Positions 51,976-62,097 of a stretch of DNA of 64,000 nucleotides are shown here, piece after piece; position 1 is the stretch's first letter, and each line of letters begins with the position of its first letter. The notes under the pieces were generated by a model that did no database searches, had not been told where the DNA came from, and saw only the letters and a list, made by a program, of their open reading frames with translations. This stretch comes from Aliivibrio sp. S4MY1 (GTDB taxonomy: Bacteria > Pseudomonadota > Gammaproteobacteria > Enterobacterales > Vibrionaceae), in the NCBI RefSeq assembly GCF_028765545.1, contig NZ_JARACP010000009.1:62001-126000 (forward strand). Reading direction: 5' to 3'. The position numbers and the translations under genes are program-made.

Positions 51976-53719
51976 AACCCAACTCCTTCAAGTAACTTTG
52001 CATTACTTGTTCAGCTTCGGTCACTTGTACATCTAACTCATGCAGCGATACTTGGTATTTGTCCCACCAGTGTTCTAGTTGGCTGATGATCTTTGCATCA
52101 ACATCACCCACTTGTTCTTCAATAACCAGACGGATCTGCTCTTTGCTTTCAATGCTTGGTTTGAATGCATAATAGTCGTTGTCTTTTTTATCGAAGACGG
52201 CCGACACATCAAAGCCGTTTAACATCTCTTCTTGAATGTAAGCATCATTCACTTCACGCAGTGGAATGCCACCGTGAAGGATTGCACGTACATCAAAGAT
52301 CTCCGCCGGAGGTGACGTATCAGCATAACGGCGAATATTGAGGTTAAAATCGTTTTCAGCAATTTCAGAGAATGGCACCACTCGCGCATAACGCTTAATA
52401 TCACACTTGCTTTCAAACGAGTGGTTTTCAAAGGTGGCGACAACTTTAGCAATGTCTTCTGGGCGCAGTTTGTTTTGGTTTTTACCCTCTGCAAATTCCA
52501 ATTCACCATTAATGAACAACACCTTGCCTTTACGTGCGCTTGGTTTGTTTTTATTGATGATAAGCAAACACGCAGGAATGCCCGTGCCGTAAAATAATCC
52601 TGATGGTAAACCCACCACGGCTTCTAATAAATCGTCTTCTAAAATCCCTTGACGAATCGCCTTTTCACTTGAGCCACGGAATAACACCCCATGAGGCATT
52701 ACCACGCCTACCATGCCTTCGCTGTTGGTGCTGGCGATCATGTGTTGCACAAAAGCTAAATCACCCGCGTCTTTTGGTGGTGTGCCGTAAGGGAAACGTC
52801 CAAAACCGTCGTTATCACACTCGTCTTTACCCCACTTTTTCAGTGAGAACGGAGGGTTGGCAATAACGCGGTCAAAGCTCATTAGCTTGCCGCCTTCGGT
52901 GTGCTGTGGGTCACGCAGTGTATCGCCTTTACGAATATCAGCATTTTGTACGCCATGTAAGAACATGTTCATCTTACAAATTGCCCATGTGTTCAAGTTC
53001 ATCTCTTGCCCATACAGTGACAAGTTAGCGGCGTTTTCACCCTGCTTTTCTAATTGGTTACGTGTTTGAACAAGCATGCCGCCCGACCCAGATGTTGGAT
53101 CGTAAATACGCATTCCGGCATGAGGCTTTAATAGCTCAACCAATAGCTGAACCACTTCACTTGGGGTATAAAACTCGCCGCCTTTTTTGCCTGCGCTATC
53201 GGCAAACATTTTAATCAGGTATTCGTAAGCCGTACCCAGTAAATCAGGACGCTCAAAGTCTTCATTACGTAAGCGATGCTTATTGAAATGCGACAGTAAA
53301 TCTTGCAGCTTTTTATCTGACAGTTTGTTTTTGATGTTGAAATCAATCGTCACTAACACGCCTTCTAGCGCCGAGTTGAACTCTTCAATCGATTCTGTCG
53401 CTTTGTTTAGCGTTTCACCAATGTTGTGCTTTAAATCTTTAAGTGCTGACCAACGGGCATTTTCTGGGATAAAAAAGGTACTGTCGTATTCGTCTTCATC
53501 ATTAGCTAGATCTTCAGCTTGAGCCTGAGTTTTGCCTTTGTCGAGGTAGTATTGAATGACTTTTTCTTGAGATTCTTCAAACGCATCCGATAGACGCTTT
53601 AAAAACATCATGCCGAAGATGTAATCTTTAAATTCAGACGCATCCATGTTGCCACGAAGAATGTCGGCGGTTTCCCATAAGAAGGATTCGAGCTGTTGAA
53701 GAGATAGCTTGTTAGTCAT
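51968..53719 (-). CDS. hsdM: Type I restriction modification methylase subunit M
   Basis: A 583-residue N6-adenine methylase. Motif I (SAM) is [12 protein letters not shown], motif IV is NPPF in [13 protein letters not shown], and [17 protein letters not shown] precedes motif I. The N-terminal HsdM domain carries [31 protein letters not shown]. The ATG at 53719 is preferred over the TTG at 53758. It heads the hsdM-hsdS-fic-hsdR operon. High confidence. Confidence 0.93.
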   Translation of the reverse strand: MTNKLSLQQLESFLWETADILRGNMDASEFKDYIFGMMFLKRLSDAFEESQEKVIQYYLDKGKTQAQAEDLANDEDEYDSTFFIPENARWSALKDLKHNIGETLNKATESIEEFNSALEGVLVTIDFNIKNKLSDKKLQDLLSHFNKHRLRNEDFERPDLLGTAYEYLIKMFADSAGKKGGEFYTPSEVVQLLVELLKPHAGMRIYDPTSGSGGMLVQTRNQLEKQGENAANLSLYGQEMNLNTWAICKMNMFLHGVQNADIRKGDTLRDPQHTEGGKLMSFDRVIANPPFSLKKWGKDECDNDGFGRFPYGTPPKDAGDLAFVQHMIASTNSEGMVGVVMPHGVLFRGSSEKAIRQGILEDDLLEAVVGLPSGLFYGTGIPACLLIINKNKPSARKGKVLFINGELEFAEGKNQNKLRPEDIAKVVATFENHSFESKCDIKRYARVVPFSEIAENDFNLNIRRYADTSPPAEIFDVRAILHGGIPLREVNDAYIQEEMLNGFDVSAVFDKKDNDYYAFKPSIESKEQIRLVIEEQVGDVDAKIISQLEHWWDKYQVSLHELDVQVTEAEQVMQSYLKELGYE

Positions 53720-53859
53720 GCAATAGAGCCTAATAAAATAAGAGGTAACGTGTATCAAGTAACACGTCTATTCAAACGAATTGATATGTGGTGGATTTTA
53801 CGAGGTTATGCCGTTGGGGGCAATCGAACCGTAAGATAAACGTAGACAATAGATAAGAA

Positions 53860-53889
53860 AAAAGCCAACGAATCAATTCATTGGCTTTT
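53860..53889. terminator. Terminator between hsdM and the 53917 gene
   Basis: Stem AAAGCCAA/TTGGCTTT extended by partial pairing of CGAA and TTCA, with A/T tracts on both sides. On the minus strand it ends the 53917-54267 gene. Confidence 0.75.
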
Positions 53890-53916
53890 GGAAGTCATGG
53901 GATAACTAAACAGCGA

Positions 53917-54267
53917 TTAAGAACGCTTTGGCTGTTGGTACGTTTTACCTGCGGCTTGATACGTTTCTTTTTGCTTCATATCGAACATTGCGTAGAAGAA
54001 CCAAGCGATGAATTTGATAACATCATCACCTTCGTTCATGATCCACTCTGCAAGCTCTTGTGCTTCGCCATTTTCGTCTTCATCATTAAATACGTGATAA
54101 ATACGTTGCTCGCCTTCAACTTCAGCAAGACGGAATTGACCCGCTAGCGATTGTGCCGCTTCAACGATGTCTTGGTCTTCACACGTTTTTAATGCTTCTA
54201 GCACTTGAGGAAGATTTTCTTTTTGGCATAGTTCTTTAACTAGTGTTTCAAATTCATTCTGTTGCAT
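53917..54267 (-). CDS. Small acidic protein, unknown function
   Basis: A 116-residue soluble protein, Glu/Asp rich, with helical N-terminus (EFETLVKELCQKENLPQVLEAL) and a conserved-looking WFFYAMFD near the end. I do not recognise a family. It lies between the RM island and metC, and has its own terminator. It appears normal in base composition for the chromosome. No functional claim can be made. Confidence 0.6.
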   Translation of the reverse strand: MQQNEFETLVKELCQKENLPQVLEALKTCEDQDIVEAAQSLAGQFRLAEVEGEQRIYHVFNDEDENGEAQELAEWIMNEGDDVIKFIAWFFYAMFDMKQKETYQAAGKTYQQPKRS

Positions 54268-54421
54268 TTTAATTTAACTCTTTTAGTCAACATGTCATCT
54301 AGATAGCGCAATTTTAGCAGTAATTAAAATTTATTCGACAGGAATTCGTTTTAATCCTTGATATTTCGCCTTCACTTTGGCTTTATGGAGGTATTATTTA
54401 CTTATAATTGAATGGATTCAG

Positions 54422-55615
54422 ATGTCAGATAAATTAGAGACCAAATACGTCACTGCTGGTCGTAGCAAAAAATGGACAAAAGGCGTAGTAAACCCTCCCG
54501 TTCAACGCGCTTCTACCGTGGTATTTAATACTGTTGCTGAAAAAACGCACGCCATGATTAACCGCGCAAAACAAACGCTTTTTTATGGCCGCCGTGGCAC
54601 AGAAACTCACTTTGCATTCCAAGATGCGATGGTTGAACTTGAAGGTGGCGCAGGTTGTGCCCTTTATCCTTGTGGTACGGCTGCGATTGCCAATGCTATT
54701 TTATGTTTTGTAAAAACCGGCGATCATATTTTAATGGTCGATGGCTGTTACGAGCCGACTCGTGATTACTGTGACTCCATCTTGAAGAAAATGGGCATTG
54801 AAACCACCTATTACGACCCAATGATTGGTGAAGGCATTCGTGATTTAATTAAGCCGAATACAACGGTGCTGTTTACTGAATCGCCTTGCTCTATCACGAT
54901 GGAAGTTCAAGACGTTCCGCTACTTTCTCGTATCGCGCATGAATCCGATATTGTGGTTATGCTTGATAACACATGGGCTGCGGGTGTGAATTTCTCTCCT
55001 TTTGACCATGGTGTTGATATCTCTATTCAAGCAGCCACTAAATATATTGTTGGTCACTCTGATGTGATGCTTGGTACAGCGGTAGCGAATGAAAAGCATT
55101 GGGACCAACTGCGCGAGCAAAGTTACTTAATGGGCCAATGTATCTCGCCAGATGATGCCTATTTAGCGATGCGTGGTTTGCGTACCATGGGCGTACGTCT
55201 AAAACAGCACGAAGCTAGCAGCATTAAAGTGGCTAAGTGGCTTGAGCTGCATCCACTGGTTGATCACGTTCGTCACCCTGCACTTGAAAGCTGCCCGGGT
55301 AATGAGTTTTATCAACGTGATTTTAAAGGCTGTAATGGCTTGTTCTCTTTTGTTCTAAAACAATCTAACACCAAGGCGACAACTGCGCTGCTTGATGGCA
55401 TGAGTCATTTTAGTATGGGTTATTCTTGGGGCGGATTTGAAAGTTTGATCTTAGCTAATGAACCAAAAAGCTTTAATGCATTAAGAACGGTGGCTCATCC
55501 TCAGTTTGAAGGGACTTTGATCCGTGTTCATATTGGATTAGAAGATGTGGATGATTTGATTCAAGATTTAGAAGAAGGTTTATGCCGTTATCAAGCGACA
55601 TTAGACATACAGTAA
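54422..55615 (+). CDS. metC: Cystathionine beta-lyase
   Basis: A 397-residue PLP enzyme that converts cystathionine to homocysteine, pyruvate and ammonia in methionine synthesis. The PLP lysine lies in AATKYIVGHSD, with LYPCGTAAIANA and MLDNTWAAGV also typical of the Cys/Met metabolism family. GTETHFAFQDAMVELEGG fits MetC. Translation is set at the ATG 54422, giving MSDKLETKYV; an upstream start at 54377 adds residues foreign to the family. High confidence. Confidence 0.92.
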   Translation: MSDKLETKYVTAGRSKKWTKGVVNPPVQRASTVVFNTVAEKTHAMINRAKQTLFYGRRGTETHFAFQDAMVELEGGAGCALYPCGTAAIANAILCFVKTGDHILMVDGCYEPTRDYCDSILKKMGIETTYYDPMIGEGIRDLIKPNTTVLFTESPCSITMEVQDVPLLSRIAHESDIVVMLDNTWAAGVNFSPFDHGVDISIQAATKYIVGHSDVMLGTAVANEKHWDQLREQSYLMGQCISPDDAYLAMRGLRTMGVRLKQHEASSIKVAKWLELHPLVDHVRHPALESCPGNEFYQRDFKGCNGLFSFVLKQSNTKATTALLDGMSHFSMGYSWGGFESLILANEPKSFNALRTVAHPQFEGTLIRVHIGLEDVDDLIQDLEEGLCRYQATLDIQ

Positions 55616-55798
55616 TTATCAGATAAGATAACTAAAGTACTTATGGGTATGGGGAAACACTCTCATAAGTACTGCTTATCAGCGATATTACTAACCGCAA
55701 TTAGACTTCCTTACCATTAGTTTTTACCCTTATGAATGATTGATTATGAAATACTTATTTCGTGTTTCACATTAATACTTATCAATAAGGCGACCGCT

Positions 55799-55966
55799 AT
55801 GACCTCATCTTTATTCATTACTCTTTCCCCCTGCACTGCACTACTCGTTCTCGCTTGTCGAGATAAATCCCAATCAAAAGCGTGGCAACAAGTCTACAAA
55901 GTGATGGCTGTTATTTTTGGTACTATCACCGCTGGTGCTGGTATCGCTGTATTGGCTGGAGTATAA
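55799..55966 (+). CDS. Small membrane protein, unknown function
   Basis: A 55-residue protein from the ATG at 55799 (AAGG nearby). It has hydrophobic stretches at about residues 4-20 and 34-54 with a positive loop (RDKSQSKAW) between them, so it may be a two-helix membrane peptide. It lies 1 bp before the next small gene. A longer start at 55736 is less well supported. No homology recognised. Confidence 0.45.
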   Translation: MTSSLFITLSPCTALLVLACRDKSQSKAWQQVYKVMAVIFGTITAGAGIAVLAGV

Positions 55967-55967
55967 A

Positions 55968-56276
55968 ATGAAGAATATAGACAATACTGCAACCAACTTA
56001 GTTAAAGCCATTTTTATCAATGGTAAATTAAGCTCTCTGCAATACCTTGGAAAGATGGTGGGCCAATTTACTATGCCATTAGAAGATAATATCATTTGGA
56101 AGGATATGTTGGAGCATTGTCCTGAGTGGTTTGATTATACACAAGAAGAGTGTGATGCTAATTCACCTTTCTTTGTAGCAAATCACTTAAAGCCGATGTG
56201 CTCCCCTTACCGAGCGGCACGTATTGAAAACCCATATAAAGACTCTACCGTCATGGTATATGGCATCATGAACTAG
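55968..56276 (+). CDS. Small soluble protein, unknown function
   Basis: A 102-residue protein from the ATG at 55968, with GGAG close upstream. Sequence features: KMVGQFTMPLEDNIIWKDMLEHCPEWFDYTQEE, and two Cys residues. It forms a tight pair with the small membrane protein before it (1-bp gap). No family is recognised. The alternative start at 55917 would overlap the preceding gene extensively. Confidence 0.5.
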   Translation: MKNIDNTATNLVKAIFINGKLSSLQYLGKMVGQFTMPLEDNIIWKDMLEHCPEWFDYTQEECDANSPFFVANHLKPMCSPYRAARIENPYKDSTVMVYGIMN

Positions 56277-56315
56277 GCTAGTTCGCAATAAAACAGCCTA
56301 GTTAACACTAAGAAA

Positions 56316-56702
56316 TTAACGCTTTCTTTCTTGTTTTGTTAATTCAAAATCGAATTCGTCGGGAAAAAGGATTTGCCCTTCTTCGTTTTGATTTGGGAAT
56401 ACAACAACCGCTAATTCATCATCTTCAAGACCTGTTGTCCAGCGACTGTGCCATTTGTTTAATGAAATAGATTCAGCTTTACATACGTCCCATTCGCCTG
56501 TTGCCCATGCTTCTGCAAACTCTTTATTTGGCCATACAGGAACGCAATCTTCTTCTTCGGTATTCAACATCACACAACCGTGTTCATCAGTCAAAATCCA
56601 AATTTCACGATTAGCGACAACTTCTTTCATAAAGTAAGTAAAACGCTCTTCTTCATGAGAATTTACGATTTTGTCCATTGCTTGTTGATCTAGTTGGCTC
56701 AT
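56316..56702 (-). CDS. DUF2750 domain protein
   Basis: A 128-residue soluble protein resembling DUF2750. Characteristic pieces are ERFTYFMKEVVANREIWILTDEHGCVML and VPVWPNKEFAEAWATGEW, followed by an acidic C-terminal half. The family is common in Vibrio and other gammaproteobacteria and has no known function. The ATG at 56702 is used; a TTG at 56708 adds two residues. It is separated from the RND operon by a terminator. Confidence 0.82.
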   Translation of the reverse strand: MSQLDQQAMDKIVNSHEEERFTYFMKEVVANREIWILTDEHGCVMLNTEEEDCVPVWPNKEFAEAWATGEWDVCKAESISLNKWHSRWTTGLEDDELAVVVFPNQNEEGQILFPDEFDFELTKQERKR

Positions 56703-56746
56703 TACCAATTCCTATCAGTGGGAAAGACTTTCCCGTGCATAATACC

Positions 56747-56783
56747 AAAAAAAGCCCACACTGCGTATGACAATGTGAGCTTC
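56747..56783 (-). terminator. Terminator of the RND efflux operon
   Basis: On the minus strand AAGCTCACATTG pairs imperfectly with CAGTGTGGGCTT, then seven Ts. Confidence 0.75.
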
Positions 56784-56808
56784 AATTAGAGTTTATACCA
56801 ATCTTTGA

Positions 56809-59800
56809 TTAATATTCGACGACTTTAATTTTATGGAACATGCGATACAACACAGGAACCACAATTAAGGTCAGTACGGTTGCGAAACCTAGACCAAACA
56901 TAATGGTTACCGCCATTGGTTTAAAGAAGGTATCTGGTAATAGTGGGATCATACCTAAAATGGTCGTAATTGCTGCCATACAAACCGGACGAACACGGCT
57001 TAACGCGGCATCAACGACTGCATGGTAAGGTTCTTTTCCTGAGTGTATTTCTATCTCTATTTGATCAAGCAGTACGATACCATTTTTCAACAGCATGCCA
57101 CTTAAACTCAAGAAGCCAAGCAGTGCCATAAAGCCAAATGGGGTATTGAGTAAGAGCAGACCACTGGTTACACCAATGAGTGCCAATGGCACCGTTAACC
57201 AAACAATCACCGACTCTTTCACACTGTTAAACAAGAACACAGTCACTAAGAACATGAACAAGTAACCCATTGGCATGGTTTGGAACAATGACGCTTGTGC
57301 ATCACGAGACGATTCATATTCACCGCCCCACTCCAAACTATAACCAGTCGGGAAATCAATCGCTTCAATTTGTGGCTGTAAACGCTTTTGTAATGTTGCG
57401 GCCGTTTCTTCCCCTAAAATATCAGGGTCAGCCATTACCGTTAGCATACGTTTACGGTTTTTACGTACAACCAGTGGATCTTCCCAAATTACGTCATAAC
57501 CTAGCACCACTTGTTGTAATGGTATGTATTGTGACAGCGCTGGACTCCAGATCTTCATTCCTTCAATGGTGCTAATATCTACACGTTCATTTTCAGGCAA
57601 ACGAGTAACGATTGGCATCAATGTTGTCCCATCACGATACACACCAATGGCTTTACCTGAGAACGCCATTTCAAGCAGTTCATTAACATCCGTTTTGGAA
57701 ATACCGTATCGACGCGCCTGACTTTCATTAAATTGAGGTTCAAGCACTTTAGTACGCTCACGCCAATCATGACGTACGTTTGTTGCGCCTGGATCTTGGT
57801 GCATGACTTCAATGACTTGTGCAGCTAAACCACGCAATATAGTTGGATCAGCACCTACAATACGCGCTTCCACTTTTGCACCACCACCTGGCCCTAACTC
57901 AATCAGTTTTAACTTGTATTGAATTTGAGGATAGTTGGCTTCGATATGTTGACGAAGCTTGTCCATTAAATCAGGTAACGCTAAGTAATCATCCACACGC
58001 GTCATTATCTCACCATAAGCTGCATAGCTCTTCTCTGGTGCGTAAGTCAGCATGAATCGTTGTAGACCTTTACCTGCGGTTGTTGTTACATGTTCAATAT
58101 GTTTTTGCTCTAAGATCCACTCTTCTAACTCTTTTAATGTTGCATTGGTTGAACGAATATCCGTCCCTTCAGGCATCCACACATCCACCATGAAGATTGG
58201 TGTTGTAGAAGATGGGAAGAAAGACTGTTTAACTTTAGTAAAGCCATACATGCTTCCACCAAGTGCAATAACCAAAATGATCATCGTCACCGCTGAGTAA
58301 CGCATACAGAACTCAAGGAATCGCTTATAAATAACAAAGATCATGCCATTGTATGGATCTTTTTCTTCTAAGCTTTCCTCGTCATTTTGCACTGTCTCTT
58401 TAAAGAACAAAGAAGCGAAAAACGGAGTAAGAGAAATGGCAGTAAACCAACTCAGCATCAGTGAAATAAGCAGAACAGTAAATAAGGTTCCACAATATTC
58501 ACCGGTTGCATCATCCGATAGACCAATAGGCGCAAAAGCAGTTACCGCAATAACGGTTGCACCTAATAATGGCCATTTAGTTTGCGTAACAATATCGGTA
58601 GCGGCTTGCAGGCGAGTTCGTCCTTTTTGCATACCAATGAGTATGCCTTCGACCACCACAATGGCGTTATCCACGAGCATACCAAGAGCAATAACCAAGG
58701 CACCAAGAGAAATACGCTGTAAGTCAATCGCAAAGTACTTCATAAAGACAAATGTACCTGACACTGTCAGTAATAAAATAAGGCCAATCAATAAACCTGA
58801 ACGTACGCCCATGAAGAACAGTAAAACGATGATAACGATAGCAACGGCTTGACCAAGACTGACCACAAAACCACTTACTGATTTATCTACTTCTTTTGGT
58901 TGGCTGTAGATCTCTGAAATATCAATACCAATGGGCTGTTGTTCTTTCAGCTCTAACATTCGCTGATCAACCAGTTTCCCGATCTCGACAACGTTAACGC
59001 CAGCACTAAAAGAAATCCCCATATTCAAAGCAAAGTTACCATTAAAGTTAACTAAATTGCTTGGTACTTCAACATAACCACGTTTAACTTCGGCAATGTC
59101 TTTTAGATAAATAAGGCCTTGTGCCCCGCCTTCGGTAATAATTAAATCACCAAGTTGTGACACATCTTCAAACTCGCCCGTTGGGTGTATTTGAATGTAT
59201 TCAGATCCTATTTTTACTGCACCTGCACTCGATACTGTATTTTGGTTTGATAGTAAGCCGTATAAAGTTTGAGGTGAAATACCAAGGCTTGTCATGCGTT
59301 TTAATGACGCTTCAATAAAGACTTGCTCTTGTTGCACACCAGAAACAGAGACTTTACTTACCCCATCAACTAATTCCAGTTCACGACGTAAATAATCAAC
59401 ATAATCAAGCAACTCTTTATAAGAATACCCTTGCCCAGTAACGGCTAAAAGTACGCCATATACGTCACCAAAATCATCAATAACGGACGGTTCACCAACA
59501 CCCGGAGGTAATTGACGTTTCAAGTCATTTACTTTTCGACGCAGTTCATCCCAAATTTGAGGAAGATCATCAGGCCCATAATTGTTTTTCATGGTTACCG
59601 TTATTTGTGATAAACCACGACTTGAAAGTGAATTTACTTCATCAACATAAGTTAATTGTTGAATTGCTTTCTCTAAAGGATAAGTAACCTCTTCTTCAAC
59701 CTGTTCAGGGGTTGCTCCTGGATAATTGGTTACCACCATGGCGTCTTTAATGGTGAAGGCTGGGTCTTCTAATCGCCCCAAGCCAAAGAAAGCAGATGTA

Positions 59801-59886
59801 CCACCAATCATAAAGATCAGAGTCAACATCCAGCTAATCACTTTATTTTGTATAAAGTAAGCCGCAATTCCTTTTTCTTGACTCAT
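56809..59886 (-). CDS. RND-family efflux permease (VexK-like)
   Basis: A 1025-residue inner-membrane proton antiporter with 12 membrane helices and two large periplasmic loops, the AcrB/HAE-type fold. It starts with AAYFIQNKVISWMLTLIFMIGG. Typical segments are NYPGATPEQVEEEVTYPLE, the middle-helix LGMLVDNAIVVVEGI with relay Asp, and FLSLSGMLLKNGIVLLDQI. It overlaps the upstream adaptor gene by 1 bp. Two adaptor genes precede it, as in V. cholerae vexIJK. No outer-membrane channel is encoded here, so it probably uses TolC. Substrates unknown. Confidence 0.9.
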   Translation of the reverse strand: MSQEKGIAAYFIQNKVISWMLTLIFMIGGTSAFFGLGRLEDPAFTIKDAMVVTNYPGATPEQVEEEVTYPLEKAIQQLTYVDEVNSLSSRGLSQITVTMKNNYGPDDLPQIWDELRRKVNDLKRQLPPGVGEPSVIDDFGDVYGVLLAVTGQGYSYKELLDYVDYLRRELELVDGVSKVSVSGVQQEQVFIEASLKRMTSLGISPQTLYGLLSNQNTVSSAGAVKIGSEYIQIHPTGEFEDVSQLGDLIITEGGAQGLIYLKDIAEVKRGYVEVPSNLVNFNGNFALNMGISFSAGVNVVEIGKLVDQRMLELKEQQPIGIDISEIYSQPKEVDKSVSGFVVSLGQAVAIVIIVLLFFMGVRSGLLIGLILLLTVSGTFVFMKYFAIDLQRISLGALVIALGMLVDNAIVVVEGILIGMQKGRTRLQAATDIVTQTKWPLLGATVIAVTAFAPIGLSDDATGEYCGTLFTVLLISLMLSWFTAISLTPFFASLFFKETVQNDEESLEEKDPYNGMIFVIYKRFLEFCMRYSAVTMIILVIALGGSMYGFTKVKQSFFPSSTTPIFMVDVWMPEGTDIRSTNATLKELEEWILEQKHIEHVTTTAGKGLQRFMLTYAPEKSYAAYGEIMTRVDDYLALPDLMDKLRQHIEANYPQIQYKLKLIELGPGGGAKVEARIVGADPTILRGLAAQVIEVMHQDPGATNVRHDWRERTKVLEPQFNESQARRYGISKTDVNELLEMAFSGKAIGVYRDGTTLMPIVTRLPENERVDISTIEGMKIWSPALSQYIPLQQVVLGYDVIWEDPLVVRKNRKRMLTVMADPDILGEETAATLQKRLQPQIEAIDFPTGYSLEWGGEYESSRDAQASLFQTMPMGYLFMFLVTVFLFNSVKESVIVWLTVPLALIGVTSGLLLLNTPFGFMALLGFLSLSGMLLKNGIVLLDQIEIEIHSGKEPYHAVVDAALSRVRPVCMAAITTILGMIPLLPDTFFKPMAVTIMFGLGFATVLTLIVVPVLYRMFHKIKVVEY

Positions 59887-60965
59887 TATTTATCCTCCGT
59901 ATTGATGATATTCACTTTTAGGCCGTCACGTAATCGCGAGACACCGGCAATAACAATACGATCTCCTGTTGAAACACCATCGACAACTCGTAATCCAAAC
60001 GAGGTGGCTTTACTTGTTACCACTTTTTGCTTTCTTACTTTATTGTCAGAATCGACTACCCAAATGTATTTTTCTTTTTTATCAATTTCATCACCATCTT
60101 CATTAAAGATCGCTTCAATAGGAATGATTAACCCAAATTGGCTTGCTACATTTAATGAGCTCTGCTCTGTAGTGACTTCAACAGCCATACCATCCAAAAT
60201 GAATTGATCTTCTGGCATTGGCATCGTTAAAGTAACGAGATACGCTCCAGATTCTGGATCAGGTTCTGTTGTATACTCTTTCACTTTTGCATCGTAAGAC
60301 TGCCCATTATCAAGACGAACAGATGCTTGGATTTGCTCTACAACCCCTTGATTTGGTTGCTTTGAATATAATTTATCTGGGACTTGAACAATAATATCCA
60401 CTTCATTTCGATTATGTATATTCACTATCTGCTGACCAACTTGAATCGTTTCAAATTGCTCAACACTAACTCGTGAAATAACACCATCTATTGGTGCTTT
60501 TAGTTCAGTAAAACTGAGTCGTAGTTTTGCTAGCTCTAAGTCTGCTAATGCAATTTGACGCTGTGCTGCCAACTCATCAAATTGAGATTTAGCAAGCAGA
60601 CCTTTCTCAACTAACGGTTTTGAACGTTTATATTGACTGTTTGCAACGCTGTATCTTGCGCGCGCATTATCGACATCAATGTTGAAGTCGGTTTTATCTA
60701 GAACTGCTAATACTTGTCCTTTTTTAACCGTCTCACCTGCACGAACATTAAGCTCTTTAACTTCACCAGAAAGTCTAAAACTTAAATGAGAACGATCGGC
60801 CGCTGTTGCAACAGCTGGAAGATAAAGACTATCGCTAACTAAACCTGAATCAATATTTTTAACGATAACGTTAGGAGCTTCTATTTCTGAATCCATAGGG
60901 GCAGGACTGCAAGCGGTCAGTAATAACGAGGTAGAAAGTAAAGAAAATCTCATTAATTTTTGCAT
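59886..60965 (-). CDS. RND periplasmic adaptor 2 (HlyD-type lipoprotein)
   Basis: A 359-residue membrane-fusion protein with a lipoprotein signal, lipobox LLTAC at Cys19. The biotinyl-lipoyl halves (about 60-100 and 150-180, VRAGETVKKGQVLAVLD and LKAPIDGVISRVSVEQFE) flank an alpha-helical hairpin. It links the permease to the outer-membrane channel. It overlaps the permease start by 1 bp and follows the first adaptor by 2 bp. High confidence in family; the VexJ equivalence is by order. Confidence 0.88.
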   Translation of the reverse strand: MQKLMRFSLLSTSLLLTACSPAPMDSEIEAPNVIVKNIDSGLVSDSLYLPAVATAADRSHLSFRLSGEVKELNVRAGETVKKGQVLAVLDKTDFNIDVDNARARYSVANSQYKRSKPLVEKGLLAKSQFDELAAQRQIALADLELAKLRLSFTELKAPIDGVISRVSVEQFETIQVGQQIVNIHNRNEVDIIVQVPDKLYSKQPNQGVVEQIQASVRLDNGQSYDAKVKEYTTEPDPESGAYLVTLTMPMPEDQFILDGMAVEVTTEQSSLNVASQFGLIIPIEAIFNEDGDEIDKKEKYIWVVDSDNKVRKQKVVTSKATSFGLRVVDGVSTGDRIVIAGVSRLRDGLKVNIINTEDK

Positions 60966-60967
60966 AA

Positions 60968-62002
60968 TTATAATCCTCTCTCCTTAACCCATTTACGTAC
61001 TTTCATTCCTTCTTCTAGCCCAGAAATACCTGAAGATACAATTTGCTCAGAATCATTAAGCCCCGAAACTACTTGTCGTTTTTCATTCAACTCTATCGCG
61101 ACTTTCTCAACAATACCTTGCTCAGATACACGCCAGACATAAGTGGTCTCACCGTCTTGTTCAATCGCTGAAAGCGGAAGCTTCTCACTACCACCTTTTG
61201 GAATCGTTACTTTCACTTGGCCTGACATTCCCGGTAATATGCCTAAGTCTTTTGGTCTTGGCATGCTCATTTTTACCGTGTAACTTGATGTCTTGCTATC
61301 TGCTTCGGTATCAATTTCTTCAAATTCTAAAGGAAAACTAACCGTTGGGAATGAATCGAAAGTAACGGAAGCGGAGACTTGAGTAAAACTAAAGCGTTGC
61401 AATAGATAATCAGGAAGTTGAAAGGCCACATATAAGATATCATTAGTTTGAATATGCATAATGGGTTGTTTCGCAGTGACGTATTCGTAATTTTCAGCAG
61501 GTAATAACGAAATGGTGCCATCATAAGGAGCACTTAATTGGGTATAGCTTAAATTAGCACTGGCTTGATCTAACGTCGCTTTCGCTGTTTTTCTGTTCGC
61601 TACAGCACTGTCGTAATCTTGCTCTGAGACGACTTTGTCTTTACGCAGTTTTTTAATACGTTGGTATTGAACATCAATCAGTCTGTACTGTGCTTGTGCC
61701 TGCTTTTGAATCAAACGGTACTCATCAGGGTTTATTGTTGCTAGTAACTGCCCTTTGGTAACTAATTGACCTGCATGAACATCTAAGCTATTAAGTTGAC
61801 CGGGAACTCGAAAGGCAAGAACCGCTTTATCTCCGGCTTCAGCTTGCGCTGGAAACAATCGAGAGGTTTCATGATCGCCAACAGTGACGGTCATTATTTT
61901 AGCTGGTCGCGACTCTGGTTCAGCGATCTCTGGGGCTTGTTTTCCACACCCAATAAGAAGCGTTGAACTTAACACCGTCGCTACCATCGTTTTTTTGAAC
62001 AT
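60968..62002 (-). CDS. RND periplasmic adaptor 1 (HlyD-type lipoprotein)
   Basis: A 344-residue membrane-fusion protein with lipobox LLIGC near Cys19. The start at 62002 has AAGGA upstream and begins the signal peptide; the longer frame to 62044 does not. Lipoyl halves VHAGQLVTKGQLLATINP and LSAPYDGTISLLPAENYE bracket a hairpin. It leads the three-gene efflux operon, the position of VexI. Two different adaptors for one permease are unusual but known in this subfamily. Confidence 0.87.
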   Translation of the reverse strand: MFKKTMVATVLSSTLLIGCGKQAPEIAEPESRPAKIMTVTVGDHETSRLFPAQAEAGDKAVLAFRVPGQLNSLDVHAGQLVTKGQLLATINPDEYRLIQKQAQAQYRLIDVQYQRIKKLRKDKVVSEQDYDSAVANRKTAKATLDQASANLSYTQLSAPYDGTISLLPAENYEYVTAKQPIMHIQTNDILYVAFQLPDYLLQRFSFTQVSASVTFDSFPTVSFPLEFEEIDTEADSKTSSYTVKMSMPRPKDLGILPGMSGQVKVTIPKGGSEKLPLSAIEQDGETTYVWRVSEQGIVEKVAIELNEKRQVVSGLNDSEQIVSSGISGLEEGMKVRKWVKERGL

Positions 62003-62097
62003 AAACCGTTCCTTGTAATGGTATATAAAAGAATTATTCCTCATATCCCTACCGTCATCCAGTCAATAAGAATAATAAGTTATAAAAATAGTCTTAT

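Noticed and set aside
54268..54421. MetJ boxes upstream of metC
   Set aside because: I looked for tandem AGACGTCT-like 8-mers and found only weak partial matches (for example AGATGTCA), not enough to report.
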